This document shows, piece by piece, positions 1-6,835 of a stretch of 33,006 nucleotides of DNA (position 1 is the first letter of the stretch; every line of letters begins with the position of its first letter). The notes beneath the pieces were generated by a model. It worked only from the letters and a program-made list of their open reading frames with translations, ran no database searches and was not told the DNA's origin. This DNA comes from CAUYXJ01 sp963577065 (lineage in GTDB: Bacteria > Chloroflexota > Dehalococcoidia > Tepidiformales > Tepidiformaceae), in assembly GCA_963577065.1 (NCBI GenBank), contig CAUYXJ010000020.1, positions 1 to 33,006 on the forward strand, read 5' to 3'. The position numbers were made by a program, and so were the translations under genes.

Positions 1-256
1 AGCAGAGGAGCGGGGGGGGGGCCGGGCAGTGGGGCCCGAGCGCAGCGAGCCATGACGCATAAAGCGAGCGCGGAGGCGGAGCGGCCGAAAGGCCGCGCAG
101 GCGAAGCAGACGAGCGCGGGCGGGGTTGGTGGGGAGGGGCCGGAGCGTAGCGAGCAATCAAGCGAGCGCGGAGGCGGAGCGGCCGAAAGGCCGCGCAGGC
201 GAAGCAGACGAGCGCGGGCGGGGTTGGTGGGGAGGGGCCCGAGCGCAGCGAGCAAA
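1..256. repeat. GC-rich tandem repeat, about 98-bp period
   Basis: Two nearly identical copies lie head to tail, about 62-159 and 160-256. A partial earlier copy is suggested by the shared phrase GAGCGCAGCGAGC near 38-50. Each copy holds a perfect hairpin, GCGGCC-GAAA-GGCCGC (81-96 and 179-194), whose GAAA loop is of the stable GNRA type. I see no open frame with protein-like composition. The array probably continues left of the window. It is not a CRISPR array, because there are no unique spacers between copies. Confidence 0.85.
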
Positions 257-591
257 TTAAGGAGTCCCCCCGCAACCTCTGCCGCGCTTTCGGGGATATA
301 CGCTCCGGAACCAAGAAAAAAAGCGCTGTCGCAGCGATATCAGCGCCGCGACAGCGTGAGTGCAAGGAAGACCTCGACGGGATCCCTGCGCCGTCAGTGT
401 ACCTCGCGACTGATGGCTTCTACATAACTGAATCTTCCCCGTCGCGGCCTTCCGGAGCACCAGAAGGAGCTGCGATCGCGCCAATCGACGCAACCGCGCC
501 CTACCTACCCAGTCCCATTCGGTCGAAGGCTGCGTCGTCTGCTAAGGCGTCAGCGGCCGTTCGATCCATCCGCGAACCGGAGGAAGCGAAC
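257..591. other. gene-free stretch upstream of the secreted-protein operon
   Basis: No convincing coding region is visible on either strand. The stretch holds the hairpin and T-tract described at 316-356. Its right end should contain the promoter and leader of the gene at 592. A good ribosome binding site (GGAGGAAG, about 579-586) sits just before that ATG. I do not recognise a known riboswitch or tRNA here. Confidence 0.6.
316..356 (-). terminator. intrinsic terminator on the minus strand
   Basis: Read on the minus strand, a perfect 9-bp stem (CGCTGTCGC at 356-348 with GCGACAGCG at 332-324, 15-nt loop) is followed after one C by seven T residues (322-316). This is the classical Rho-independent layout. 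On the plus strand no T tract follows the hairpin, so direction is clear. No minus-strand gene ends into it, so its transcript is unknown. Confidence 0.6.
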
Positions 592-1221
592 ATGAACTCA
601 GAACGAACCCAAACGCGAAAAGTCTTTGCCGGCATCACACTCTTCGCCTTGGCGGGCATCGCCATCTTTGGTGGTGTCTTTGCCTGGCGGACATCTGACT
701 CGGCCCGCGGCGCGGCCCTCGTGGGCTCCAACGGCTTCGAGATCCAATACGAAGCGATCTGCGACGCCGCCAACGGTGACGCAGTCGTCGATCCCTATAC
801 AGGGGACGTCCTCATCTGCCTGACCCTCGTCGGCCACAACGGCATGACGACGCAAATAGGCAGCGGCAAGAGCCTCAATAACGGCGACTTCGACCTCGTA
901 GTCGTCGGCGGCTCGATCGAGGTCCGTCACGTGATTGGGCCGATCGACCCCGTGCCCGTCGATCCGGACGAAGCGGCGGCCAACCCGGATCTGCTGATCC
1001 CCTGTGCGGTCGACCACTTCTCGGGGGAGCTGGTGCTCTCCAGCCCCGGCGAAGTTATTCCGCCGGGCGGGACCGGTGGGCCCTTCTCCGCATTCCTCAC
1101 GGTGCATGACGGTGCCCCGCCGACCTGTCAGGGCAACATCGCCATCTACAAGGTCTCGGTGGTGGCCGAGAACCCGTCGGATCCGAATCCGGACCCGGCA
1201 CCGGTGGAGCCCGTTTCCTAG
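592..1221 (+). CDS. TasA/camelysin-like secreted protein linked to SipW
   Basis: Encodes 209 residues from ATG 592, preceded by GGAGGAAG at good spacing. The upstream in-frame extension to 397 lacks such a site. Residues 1-35 form a signal sequence: charged MNSERTQTRKVF, then a hydrophobic stretch ending GGVFAWRT. This resembles the short signal peptides of TasA/CalY-type proteins, which the ER-type peptidase SipW processes. The mature part has no motif I can name; it carries three or four Cys and ends in a Pro/Asp-rich tail. The SipW-like peptidase starts 86 bases downstream, which is the main support for the assignment. I infer a secreted surface or fibre-type protein. Similarity to true TasA outside the signal region is not evident, so the family call is tentative. 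Confidence 0.55.
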   Translation: MNSERTQTRKVFAGITLFALAGIAIFGGVFAWRTSDSARGAALVGSNGFEIQYEAICDAANGDAVVDPYTGDVLICLTLVGHNGMTTQIGSGKSLNNGDFDLVVVGGSIEVRHVIGPIDPVPVDPDEAAANPDLLIPCAVDHFSGELVLSSPGEVIPPGGTGGPFSAFLTVHDGAPPTCQGNIAIYKVSVVAENPSDPNPDPAPVEPVS

Positions 1222-1307
1222 CGAGCGCCCCCGCGCATCCGACCGCGTGGGGGTCAGAGCTGGTCTCTGCCCCCCACGCCCATCCCGACCTCGACAGGGA
1301 GGATCAC

Positions 1308-2027
1308 GTGTCTCAAACCGTTATCGGTGCCCCTTCGGCTCCCGCGCCTGCGCGGCCGTTGCGGGTGTTTCAGCTCACGCTGAGTGCGCTCGGCGCTGCC
1401 GTCCTTGGTCTCGCCATCGGCGCGGTCATCGTCGCGCTCGTCGCTACCCGTCTCTTCGACTTCCGGGTCCTGACGGTGAGTTCGGGAAGTATGGCGCCGG
1501 CCATCGCCGCTGGAGACCTCGTCGGCGTGCGCCCGGTTTCGATCGACAAGGTCCACGAAGGGGAAGTCGTGCTCTTCACCACCGGTCGAGACGAGGTGCC
1601 GACGCTCCACCGCGTAATCGGGATCAACGAGATCGAGCTCCAGCTAGTCGACCGCGCAACCCAGGAGGTGGAGGTGCTTTCGCAGTTCCGGCTCGTCACC
1701 AAAGGTGACGCGAACCCTGTTGCCGACACCGGCGAGGTCACGGCCGATGACCTTCGGGGACGCGTCTGGTTTGCGATCCCCAACGTTGGCGCCCTCGGAG
1801 GGGCGGGATTGCTGATCGTTTCAGGGCTCCTGTTGGCGATTGCCGCGCTCGCCTGGGCGATCTGGGAGGTCTCCCTCCGGGTGCGCGACTCGCGCCGCCC
1901 CGGCGGGGCTAAGGCCTGCGGGAGGATATCGCCGTGCGCAGCGCCACGCCTATGGTTCACGCCCGCAAGGTGTTCCTTGTCCTCACGCTTGGGGCGGTTC
2001 TGCTCGGGACGGTCGCGCTCTCGCTGA
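1308..2027 (+). CDS. sipW: SipW-like (ER-type) signal peptidase I
   Basis: Membrane serine protease that cleaves signal peptides of exported proteins. GTG 1308 follows AGGGAGG (1296-1302) at five bases. A transmembrane helix spans about residues 22-47. The catalytic Ser61 lies in SSGSM. His101 in LHR replaces the bacterial Lys, as in ER-type/SipW enzymes, and Asp134 lies in TKGDAN. A second membrane helix is near residues 165-190. It probably processes the flanking proteins at 592 and 1934, both with SipW-style signal sequences. Oddity: after about residue 200 the sequence no longer looks native (Arg/Cys-rich), and the frame overlaps the next gene by 94 bases. A TAA in another frame near 1910 suggests the true end may be there, with a one-base indel in the G/C run just before it. 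Confidence 0.85.
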   Translation: MSQTVIGAPSAPAPARPLRVFQLTLSALGAAVLGLAIGAVIVALVATRLFDFRVLTVSSGSMAPAIAAGDLVGVRPVSIDKVHEGEVVLFTTGRDEVPTLHRVIGINEIELQLVDRATQEVEVLSQFRLVTKGDANPVADTGEVTADDLRGRVWFAIPNVGALGGAGLLIVSGLLLAIAALAWAIWEVSLRVRDSRRPGGAKACGRISPCAAPRLWFTPARCSLSSRLGRFCSGRSRSR

Positions 2028-2704
2028 GTTCGACCTTCGCCGGCAACTGGGCCAGTCGCGATCGTGCTCCTGGAGGGGTCCTCATCGGCTTCGCGGCGCC
2101 CGTGCCCGCGCACGCTCCTCTGCTCGCGGAGAACATACGACAGCCTCCAGAGACCACCGCCACCCCCTCGGCCACGCGCGAAGCGAACGGCCAAGAGGCG
2201 GGGAGGCCGGTTCCGGCCGCGACCCCACCGCCCCCTCCAGCCGTCAGCCCGATGGCCACACCGACTTCGACAGCCTCCCCGACGCCCGGCCCAACCGCGA
2301 CCGTCACATCGACGGCCACCCCGACGCCCAGCCCAACCGCGACGGCCACCTCGATAGCCTCCCCCACGCCCAGCCCGATACCAACCGCGACACTCACACC
2401 CAGTCCGACGCCGCCAGCCACTTCGACGCTCAGCCCCACCCCCGATGGCAGCGTGAAGCCCGCGCCGCTCCTCGAGCTTCCTCCTGCTGAGGACCTGACG
2501 GACGGCATCACCGATCGCAAGCAGCTCGACTGCCCGAAGGAGCGACCGCCCCGCAGGCCTGTCGAGATGTCCAAGCACGAATGGAAGAAAAAGCTCAAGC
2601 GATGCGGGATCGACGAGGAGGGCAACCCCCTCGTCGCCGGCAGCCCTACACCCAGCGCAGCGACCACGTTCACCGTGACCGGGGTCTTCGCCGCCGTCTA
2701 CTGA
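1934..2704 (+). CDS. secreted protein with Pro/Thr-rich stalk
   Basis: Encodes 256 residues from GTG 1934, with GGAGG at 1920-1924 upstream. Residues about 8-40 are a signal sequence (HARKVFLVLTLGAVLLG...), similar in layout to that of the gene at 592, so it may be another substrate of the SipW-like peptidase. Residues about 75-175 are a low-complexity Thr/Pro/Ala/Ser stalk built from PTPSPTAT-like units, with a partly repeated DNA sequence of about 45 bases. The C-terminal 80 residues are charged, with two Cys and a Lys/Arg-rich KHEWKKKLKRCG segment. No enzymatic motif is visible. The stalk suggests a cell-wall-spanning or surface-displayed protein. It forms an apparent three-gene operon with the two genes upstream. 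Confidence 0.7.
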   Translation: MRSATPMVHARKVFLVLTLGAVLLGTVALSLSSTFAGNWASRDRAPGGVLIGFAAPVPAHAPLLAENIRQPPETTATPSATREANGQEAGRPVPAATPPPPPAVSPMATPTSTASPTPGPTATVTSTATPTPSPTATATSIASPTPSPIPTATLTPSPTPPATSTLSPTPDGSVKPAPLLELPPAEDLTDGITDRKQLDCPKERPPRRPVEMSKHEWKKKLKRCGIDEEGNPLVAGSPTPSAATTFTVTGVFAAVY

Positions 2705-2767
2705 GGCGCACTTGCCAGCCATCGGGCGGTTGCCTCGCCCCCCGAGGCCCCGCACGATGGGTCGGCT

Positions 2768-4042
2768 ATGAGCGCTCCAGAAACGTCCACCGGGGGGGAC
2801 GGGGTCTTCCCCGACTTCCCCACCCTCCTGCGTAAGCCCCTCTCGGAACGCGAGGTGGGTCTGCTCGACCGCGCGCGCGTGCACGCTGCCGACTTCGCCA
2901 CCCGCGCGGACGAACATGACCGCGAGAACTCGTTCCCGCTCGAGAACTACGCGGCGATGAAGGAGAGCGGTTACGCGCACATGACGCTGCCCCGGGCGAA
3001 CGGCGGCGATGACGTGAACCTACTCGAGCTCTGTGCCTGCCAGGAGCAGCTCGCGCAAGGCTGCGCGGGCACCACCATCGGCGCGAACATGCACATCTTC
3101 GTGCTCGGTGCACTGCTTCACGACCTCGCCTCGGCGCCGCCGGAGCGGGCCGCCCAGACGCAGATGATGGTGGGCATGGTCGGCGCATCGAAGGCGATCA
3201 TCGCGGGCTCCTTCAGCGAGACCGGGGTCCCCGGCGCCTATCTCCTCCCCCAGACGAAGGCCCGTCGCGGCGACGGTGGCTGGGTGATCAACGGTCGCAA
3301 GGCCTACAACTCGAACTGGCCGGCGGCGGACTTCGTGGGCCTCCTGGCGCATCTCGAAGACCATCCCGATGGCGACGACCTCGTCTCCATGGCGGTCGTG
3401 CCGAAGGCCACGGCCGGCCTCTCCAGCCCGGGCGAGAGCAGCTGGGATGTCGTCGGCCTGCGCGCGAGCGGCAGCTGGGATGTGGAGCTCAAGGACGTCT
3501 TCGTGCCCGACATGATGATGCCCGCCCCGCAGAAGGCGGAGGCGATGTTCGCCAACATGTCCGCCTTCGGCGCCTGGTTCAACGTGACCGTGTCGGCCGT
3601 CTACCTGGGCGTGGCCCAGGCCGCCACGGACTGGGCCACGCGCTATCTCAAGGAGCGCAAGCCGCCGACGGAGGAGCGCTCGCTCGCGCACATGGCCGGC
3701 CTCCAGTACCAGCTCGCAGAGATGGTGGCGTTGAACGAGGCCTCGCGCGCGCTCATCCGCAGCTCGGCGGAGGATTGGCTGGCGAAGCCCTGGGAGGTGG
3801 AGGAGGCGGGCTCGAAGGGTGGCATCTGCAAGTACATCACGACGAACAACCACGTGCGCGTAGTGAACCTGGCGATGGACATCGCCGGCGGGCCCGGCCT
3901 CTTTCGGCGCTTCGGCCTCGAACGGCACTACCGCGATGTGCGCGGGGGCAAGGCCCACCCGCCGTCGGACCCGATCGCGCTCGAATGGATCGCCAAGCAC
4001 CACCTCGGCATCCCCCGCGACTTCGAACCGCGCTGGGGCTAG
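2768..4042 (+). CDS. acyl-CoA dehydrogenase family flavoprotein
   Basis: Encodes 424 residues, the usual length for acyl-CoA dehydrogenases, which use FAD to oxidise acyl-CoA thioesters. The N-terminal helical domain (to about residue 140) contains the typical MKESGYAHMTLPRANGG segment. The middle beta domain has GSFSETGVPG in place of the common TEPxxGSD, followed by INGRKAYNSNW. The C-terminal helical domain runs from about residue 265, with AQAATDWATRYLKER and a final IAGGPGLFRRFGLERHYRDVRGG, matching the conserved FAD-contacting end of the family. I cannot place a catalytic Glu with certainty, so the substrate is unknown and the protein could be a dehydrogenase-like monooxygenase. The glyoxalase-like gene starts nine bases downstream, suggesting one transcript. 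Confidence 0.85.
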   Translation: MSAPETSTGGDGVFPDFPTLLRKPLSEREVGLLDRARVHAADFATRADEHDRENSFPLENYAAMKESGYAHMTLPRANGGDDVNLLELCACQEQLAQGCAGTTIGANMHIFVLGALLHDLASAPPERAAQTQMMVGMVGASKAIIAGSFSETGVPGAYLLPQTKARRGDGGWVINGRKAYNSNWPAADFVGLLAHLEDHPDGDDLVSMAVVPKATAGLSSPGESSWDVVGLRASGSWDVELKDVFVPDMMMPAPQKAEAMFANMSAFGAWFNVTVSAVYLGVAQAATDWATRYLKERKPPTEERSLAHMAGLQYQLAEMVALNEASRALIRSSAEDWLAKPWEVEEAGSKGGICKYITTNNHVRVVNLAMDIAGGPGLFRRFGLERHYRDVRGGKAHPPSDPIALEWIAKHHLGIPRDFEPRWG

Positions 4043-4051
4043 GGGGAGCGT

Positions 4052-4684
4052 GTGCTCGCTCTCGACCACGTCATCCTCGCGGCGCGCGATATCGACGTTG
4101 CCGGTACGGACCTCGCGCGTGAGCACGGCCTCGCGTCGTTGCCGGGCGGGCGCCATGCAGGCCACGGGACGGGCAACCGCATCGTCCCGCTCGGTGACGC
4201 CTACATCGAGATCATGGGCGTCGTCGACGAGGCCGAGGCGGCGGCGAGCCCCATGGGCCGCTGGCTACACGAGCGCACCGCGGACGGCGATCGCCTGGCG
4301 GCGGTCTGCCTCCGCACCGAGTCGATCGATCCGCTTGCCCAGCGGCTCGGTCTGCGCGTCCAGCCGATGTCGCGGGATGCGCCCGGCGGCGTGACGCTCT
4401 CTTGGCACCTGGCCGGCCTCGCCGAGGCGATGGCCGACCCCTCGCGGCCGTTCTTTATCGACTGGGATATCCTGGCGGACCAGCACCCCGCGCGCGGCGC
4501 TGCCCCCCACCGGGTCCGCCCCACCGGCCTCGCCTGGGCCGAGCTTGCGGGCGATGTGGAGGCGATCGCGGCCTGGCTCGGGGAAAGCGTCCCCAACCTG
4601 CGGCTCATTGCGCGCGAGGCACCGGGCTTGCGGGCGGCCGTAGCGCTCGAAGGCGGCGGGGAAGTCTTCCTTCCGAACGCATAG
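4052..4684 (+). CDS. glyoxalase-like (VOC superfamily) protein
   Basis: Encodes 210 residues from GTG 4052, directly after the acyl-CoA dehydrogenase. The opening LDHVILAARDIDVAG, then LPGGRHAGHGTGNRI and YIEIMGV, matches the Glyoxalase_3 type of vicinal-oxygen-chelate fold, in which His and Glu residues line a metal site. A second half-domain is suggested by SWHLAGLAEAM and FFIDWD. No substrate can be named. Co-transcription with the upstream dehydrogenase suggests a role in breakdown of an organic acid or acyl compound, which is an inference. Confidence 0.8.
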   Translation: MLALDHVILAARDIDVAGTDLAREHGLASLPGGRHAGHGTGNRIVPLGDAYIEIMGVVDEAEAAASPMGRWLHERTADGDRLAAVCLRTESIDPLAQRLGLRVQPMSRDAPGGVTLSWHLAGLAEAMADPSRPFFIDWDILADQHPARGAAPHRVRPTGLAWAELAGDVEAIAAWLGESVPNLRLIAREAPGLRAAVALEGGGEVFLPNA

Positions 4685-4773
4685 CGCAGGGCCGATGTTC
4701 TGCTGCCGCGGGGTATGCTTGAACTGTCGTTGACACCGGCACCCATCGACGGAATCAGGCGAAGAAGACGGTT

Positions 4774-5181
4774 ATGAGCACGAACAAGCCGATCCGAACG
4801 GAGCCGATGTGGCGCTTCAAGGCGAGGCTACGTCGACGGATTGCGCGCTTCGAGCTGCGCTACGAGCGGTCAACGGATGAGATGCGCGACGAAGTCCGAC
4901 GATCTCCAAGGTGGGAGACCGCAGAGGTTTCGGAATGGCTCCAGGCCGCCAACGTTCTGCAAGAGATCGAGCGGATGGGGGGAAGCACGGCTGGCTCGCG
5001 ATCGACGCCTACGTCGGCATCCACGAGTCCGCGCTCGAACGGCACTCCTTCGTCCTCGAAGACCGGACGGCGTTCACGAGATCCACAGAAGAAGGTCGCG
5101 AGTTCGTCAGCCTCGCAGGCCAGGTCACCTGTAGAGGCGGCATCGTCATCGAAGTCGAGAAGGTCCTCGCGGTCCGCCTAA
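4774..5181 (+). CDS. small antitoxin-like protein, frame runs on after residue 70
   Basis: Starts at ATG 4774. TTGACA at 4730-4735 could be a -35 box, though the -10 region is weak. Only residues 1-70 look like real protein: a basic start, then RFELRYERSTDEM and ETAEVSEWLQAANVLQEIE. That pattern (FE-x-RY, acidic helix, E-W-x-A) resembles small proteins I recall upstream of TumE/DUF6516-type toxins. After the six-G run at 4977-4982 this frame becomes Ser/Thr/Arg-rich shadow sequence, while the protein-like reading continues one frame over in the gene listed at 4935-5426. Either this is an upstream antitoxin gene whose stop has been lost, or both halves are one frameshifted gene. Family assignment is from pattern only. 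Confidence 0.45.
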   Translation: MSTNKPIRTEPMWRFKARLRRRIARFELRYERSTDEMRDEVRRSPRWETAEVSEWLQAANVLQEIERMGGSTAGSRSTPTSASTSPRSNGTPSSSKTGRRSRDPQKKVASSSASQARSPVEAASSSKSRRSSRSA

Positions 5182-5426
5182 ACGCGCGAAACGAGACACA
5201 GGTGCGGGGACTGAGCTACCGCTACCACGCGCCCGCGCCCGGTCGCGGCAACCTGTTGCGCTACGACAACGCTCACCACGTGGATGAGTTCGACCGGCAT
5301 GAGTACGACTTCGTGAGTCACGAGCAGCGCCCGATCCAGATCCTTGGCCGCGAGGAGCTGCCGACGCTCATCGAGATCGTGAGCGAACTCGATGAGATGG
5401 CAGGACACCTCGGCCTGCGCGACTAG
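4935..5426 (+). CDS. TumE/DUF6516-like toxin candidate, start lost by frame change
   Basis: The protein-like part starts at KHGWLAIDAYVGIHESA (from 4983) and runs to the stop at 5426, about 147 codons. Features resembling TumE/DUF6516 toxins are a beta-rich core with EFVSLAGQVTC and VIEVEK, then SYRYHAPAPGRGNLLRYDNAHH and a C-terminal helix ELPTLIEIVSELDEMAG. The YRYH...LLRYDNAHH motif is the strongest clue. In-frame ATGs (4911, 4935) precede it only within sequence that reads as shadow of the upstream gene. Adding one G to the run at 4977-4982 would join the two parts through ATG GGG GGG AAG and give a 217-residue protein. The natural form may be an ATG-started toxin at 4975 or a fusion. Function is inferred. 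Confidence 0.5.
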   Translation: MAPGRQRSARDRADGGKHGWLAIDAYVGIHESALERHSFVLEDRTAFTRSTEEGREFVSLAGQVTCRGGIVIEVEKVLAVRLNARNETQVRGLSYRYHAPAPGRGNLLRYDNAHHVDEFDRHEYDFVSHEQRPIQILGREELPTLIEIVSELDEMAGHLGLRD

Positions 5427-5457
5427 CAGTCGAAGGCGGCGGCGAGTTGATCCCGCC

Positions 5458-6417
5458 TTAAGCCTCGGCGGCGATTCGCTCACCCAGAAACGCCTCGATG
5501 CGTGTGGTGGCGGCGCGGCCGATCGCGATCGGGGCGACGTTGAACCCATGCGGACCGCCTGCGTAGGTCGCGAGCTCCGACTGGTTCCCGGCGGCGAGCC
5601 AGCGTGCATGCATGAAGAGCGAGTCGTCGAGGAGCGGATCGAAGGTGCCCACCGTGAAGAGTGCGGGGGGCATGTCGCGGAGGTTGGCGTAGAGCGGCGA
5701 GATGTCCGGGTCGTGCGCGTCCGCGCCAGGGATGAACATGTCGTAGAACATCTCGATGCTGGCCCGGGTAAGGCCCCCCTCGGGCCCCACGCCGAGACGC
5801 TGGCTGGGAGTCATCGTGAGGTCGTAAGCGCCATAGACCAGGTTCGCCCCGGCGTAGCCGGTGAAGCCGTGCCGGTCGCGCATCCGCAGGAGCGTCACGG
5901 CCGCGAGATGGGCGCCTGCCGACCCGCCTCCGATCAGGAGAGGCACGTCCCCGAACTCGCTCGCGGCCTTCTCGACGAGCCAAAGGGCGGCTGCTTCGCA
6001 GTCGTCCGGCGGGTCCGGATAGGAGTGCTCGGGGGCGAGGCGGTAGTCGACGCTCACGGTCGCGATCCCGAGCGCCTCCACGAGCGCGAGGTTCGCTTGG
6101 TCGCTCATGCGCGCGCGGCCGATGACCCAGCCGCCGCCATGGATGTCGAGGTAGACGCCGCGCGGGGCCGAGTCCGGCCGGATGATGCGAATCGGCACCT
6201 CTCCCGCCGGGCCGGGGACGGTGCGTGCCTCCGCCCGTTCAACCGGTGGCAGTGCGGGGAAGGCCCCGCCGCCCTCCTCCAGCAGCTTGCGCAGCTCGGG
6301 CAGCGGCGTGTTCTCCATCGACGGTGCGCCCTCGCGCGCGGCGACCGACGCCTTCACGAACTCCCACGTTTCGTCGCTGACGTTGGCGGGATCGAGGGAG
6401 GATGGGTCGAAGCTCAT
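5458..6417 (-). CDS. alpha/beta-hydrolase, hormone-sensitive-lipase type esterase
   Basis: Encodes 319 residues from ATG 6417, chosen because GGAGGA lies seven bases upstream; a TTG at 6432 would put that site inside the gene. It hydrolyses carboxylic esters. The oxyanion-hole motif HGGGW is at about residue 92, the nucleophile motif GGGSAGAH at about residue 163, an Asp in FDPLLDDS at about 258, and a His in GGPHGF at about 288. Together these form the HSL-family (family IV) catalytic set. There is no signal peptide, so it is probably cytoplasmic. It is convergent with the toxin-like gene ending at 5426. Confidence 0.9.
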   Translation of the reverse strand: MSFDPSSLDPANVSDETWEFVKASVAAREGAPSMENTPLPELRKLLEEGGGAFPALPPVERAEARTVPGPAGEVPIRIIRPDSAPRGVYLDIHGGGWVIGRARMSDQANLALVEALGIATVSVDYRLAPEHSYPDPPDDCEAAALWLVEKAASEFGDVPLLIGGGSAGAHLAAVTLLRMRDRHGFTGYAGANLVYGAYDLTMTPSQRLGVGPEGGLTRASIEMFYDMFIPGADAHDPDISPLYANLRDMPPALFTVGTFDPLLDDSLFMHARWLAAGNQSELATYAGGPHGFNVAPIAIGRAATTRIEAFLGERIAAEA

Positions 6418-6629
6418 CACGGGCTCCTCCAAAGGCGCGGTTGCCGCATCTTAGTCGCGTCGCTGCGGCTGCTGTTGTCGGCGACTATTCCGGACGGAGA
6501 TCAACGGGAGGTTGCGATGGCGCAGGGACGACCGCCGCAGTTCCGGAACCCCTGTCGCTGTCCGCGCGATGCGTGTTGGCGCGAGTGGCGCGGCCGTCGC
6601 TGCGGGATTTCGCAAACCGGCGGCCGGGA

Positions 6630-6835
6630 GTGAACGGGATCGCTCGCTCCCTCCGAGCAGCCTTCGCCATCGGCCTGGATCTCTGGCTGCGAATCCCATT
6701 GCGGGTCCACACCGTCACCTACGGCGTCATCTTCGTCGCTGGTGGCTCCCTCTCCCTGGGGGCCGGGGCTGGGAGGAGTTCAAGTGCTGGCGGGAACGGC
6801 GCCTGCGAGAGCGTCGCGAGCGCTCGAAGGGTTAG
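6630..6835 (+). pseudogene. small single-span membrane protein, split by a frame change
   Basis: From GTG 6630 the frame reads IARSLRAAFAIGLDLWLRI followed by TVTYGVIFVAGGSLSLGAG, one membrane helix with a basic N-terminal flank. Beyond about 6768 this frame turns into Ser/Ala-rich noise. The neighbouring frame from about 6770 gives GWEEFKCWRERRLRERRERS and a stop at 6835, a natural basic cytoplasmic tail. One extra G in the CCGGGG run near 6764-6770 would join them into a protein of about 68 residues. I do not recognise the family. It could be a recent pseudogene or a base missing from the assembly. Its stop overlaps the stop of the selenoprotein gene on the other strand. The 210 bases before it (6418-6629) show nothing clear. 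Confidence 0.4.

Noticed and set aside
257..493. 78-codon minus-strand frame as the source of the terminator at 316-356
   Set aside because: The terminator hairpin lies inside it, and the sequence is Arg-rich without structure.
1370..2980. 536-codon minus-strand open frame
   Set aside because: It runs antisense to the SipW-like and stalk-protein genes and is Arg/Gly-rich shadow sequence typical of high-GC DNA.
3020..4165. 381-codon minus-strand open frame
   Set aside because: Antisense to the acyl-CoA dehydrogenase; His/Arg/Val-rich with no domain.
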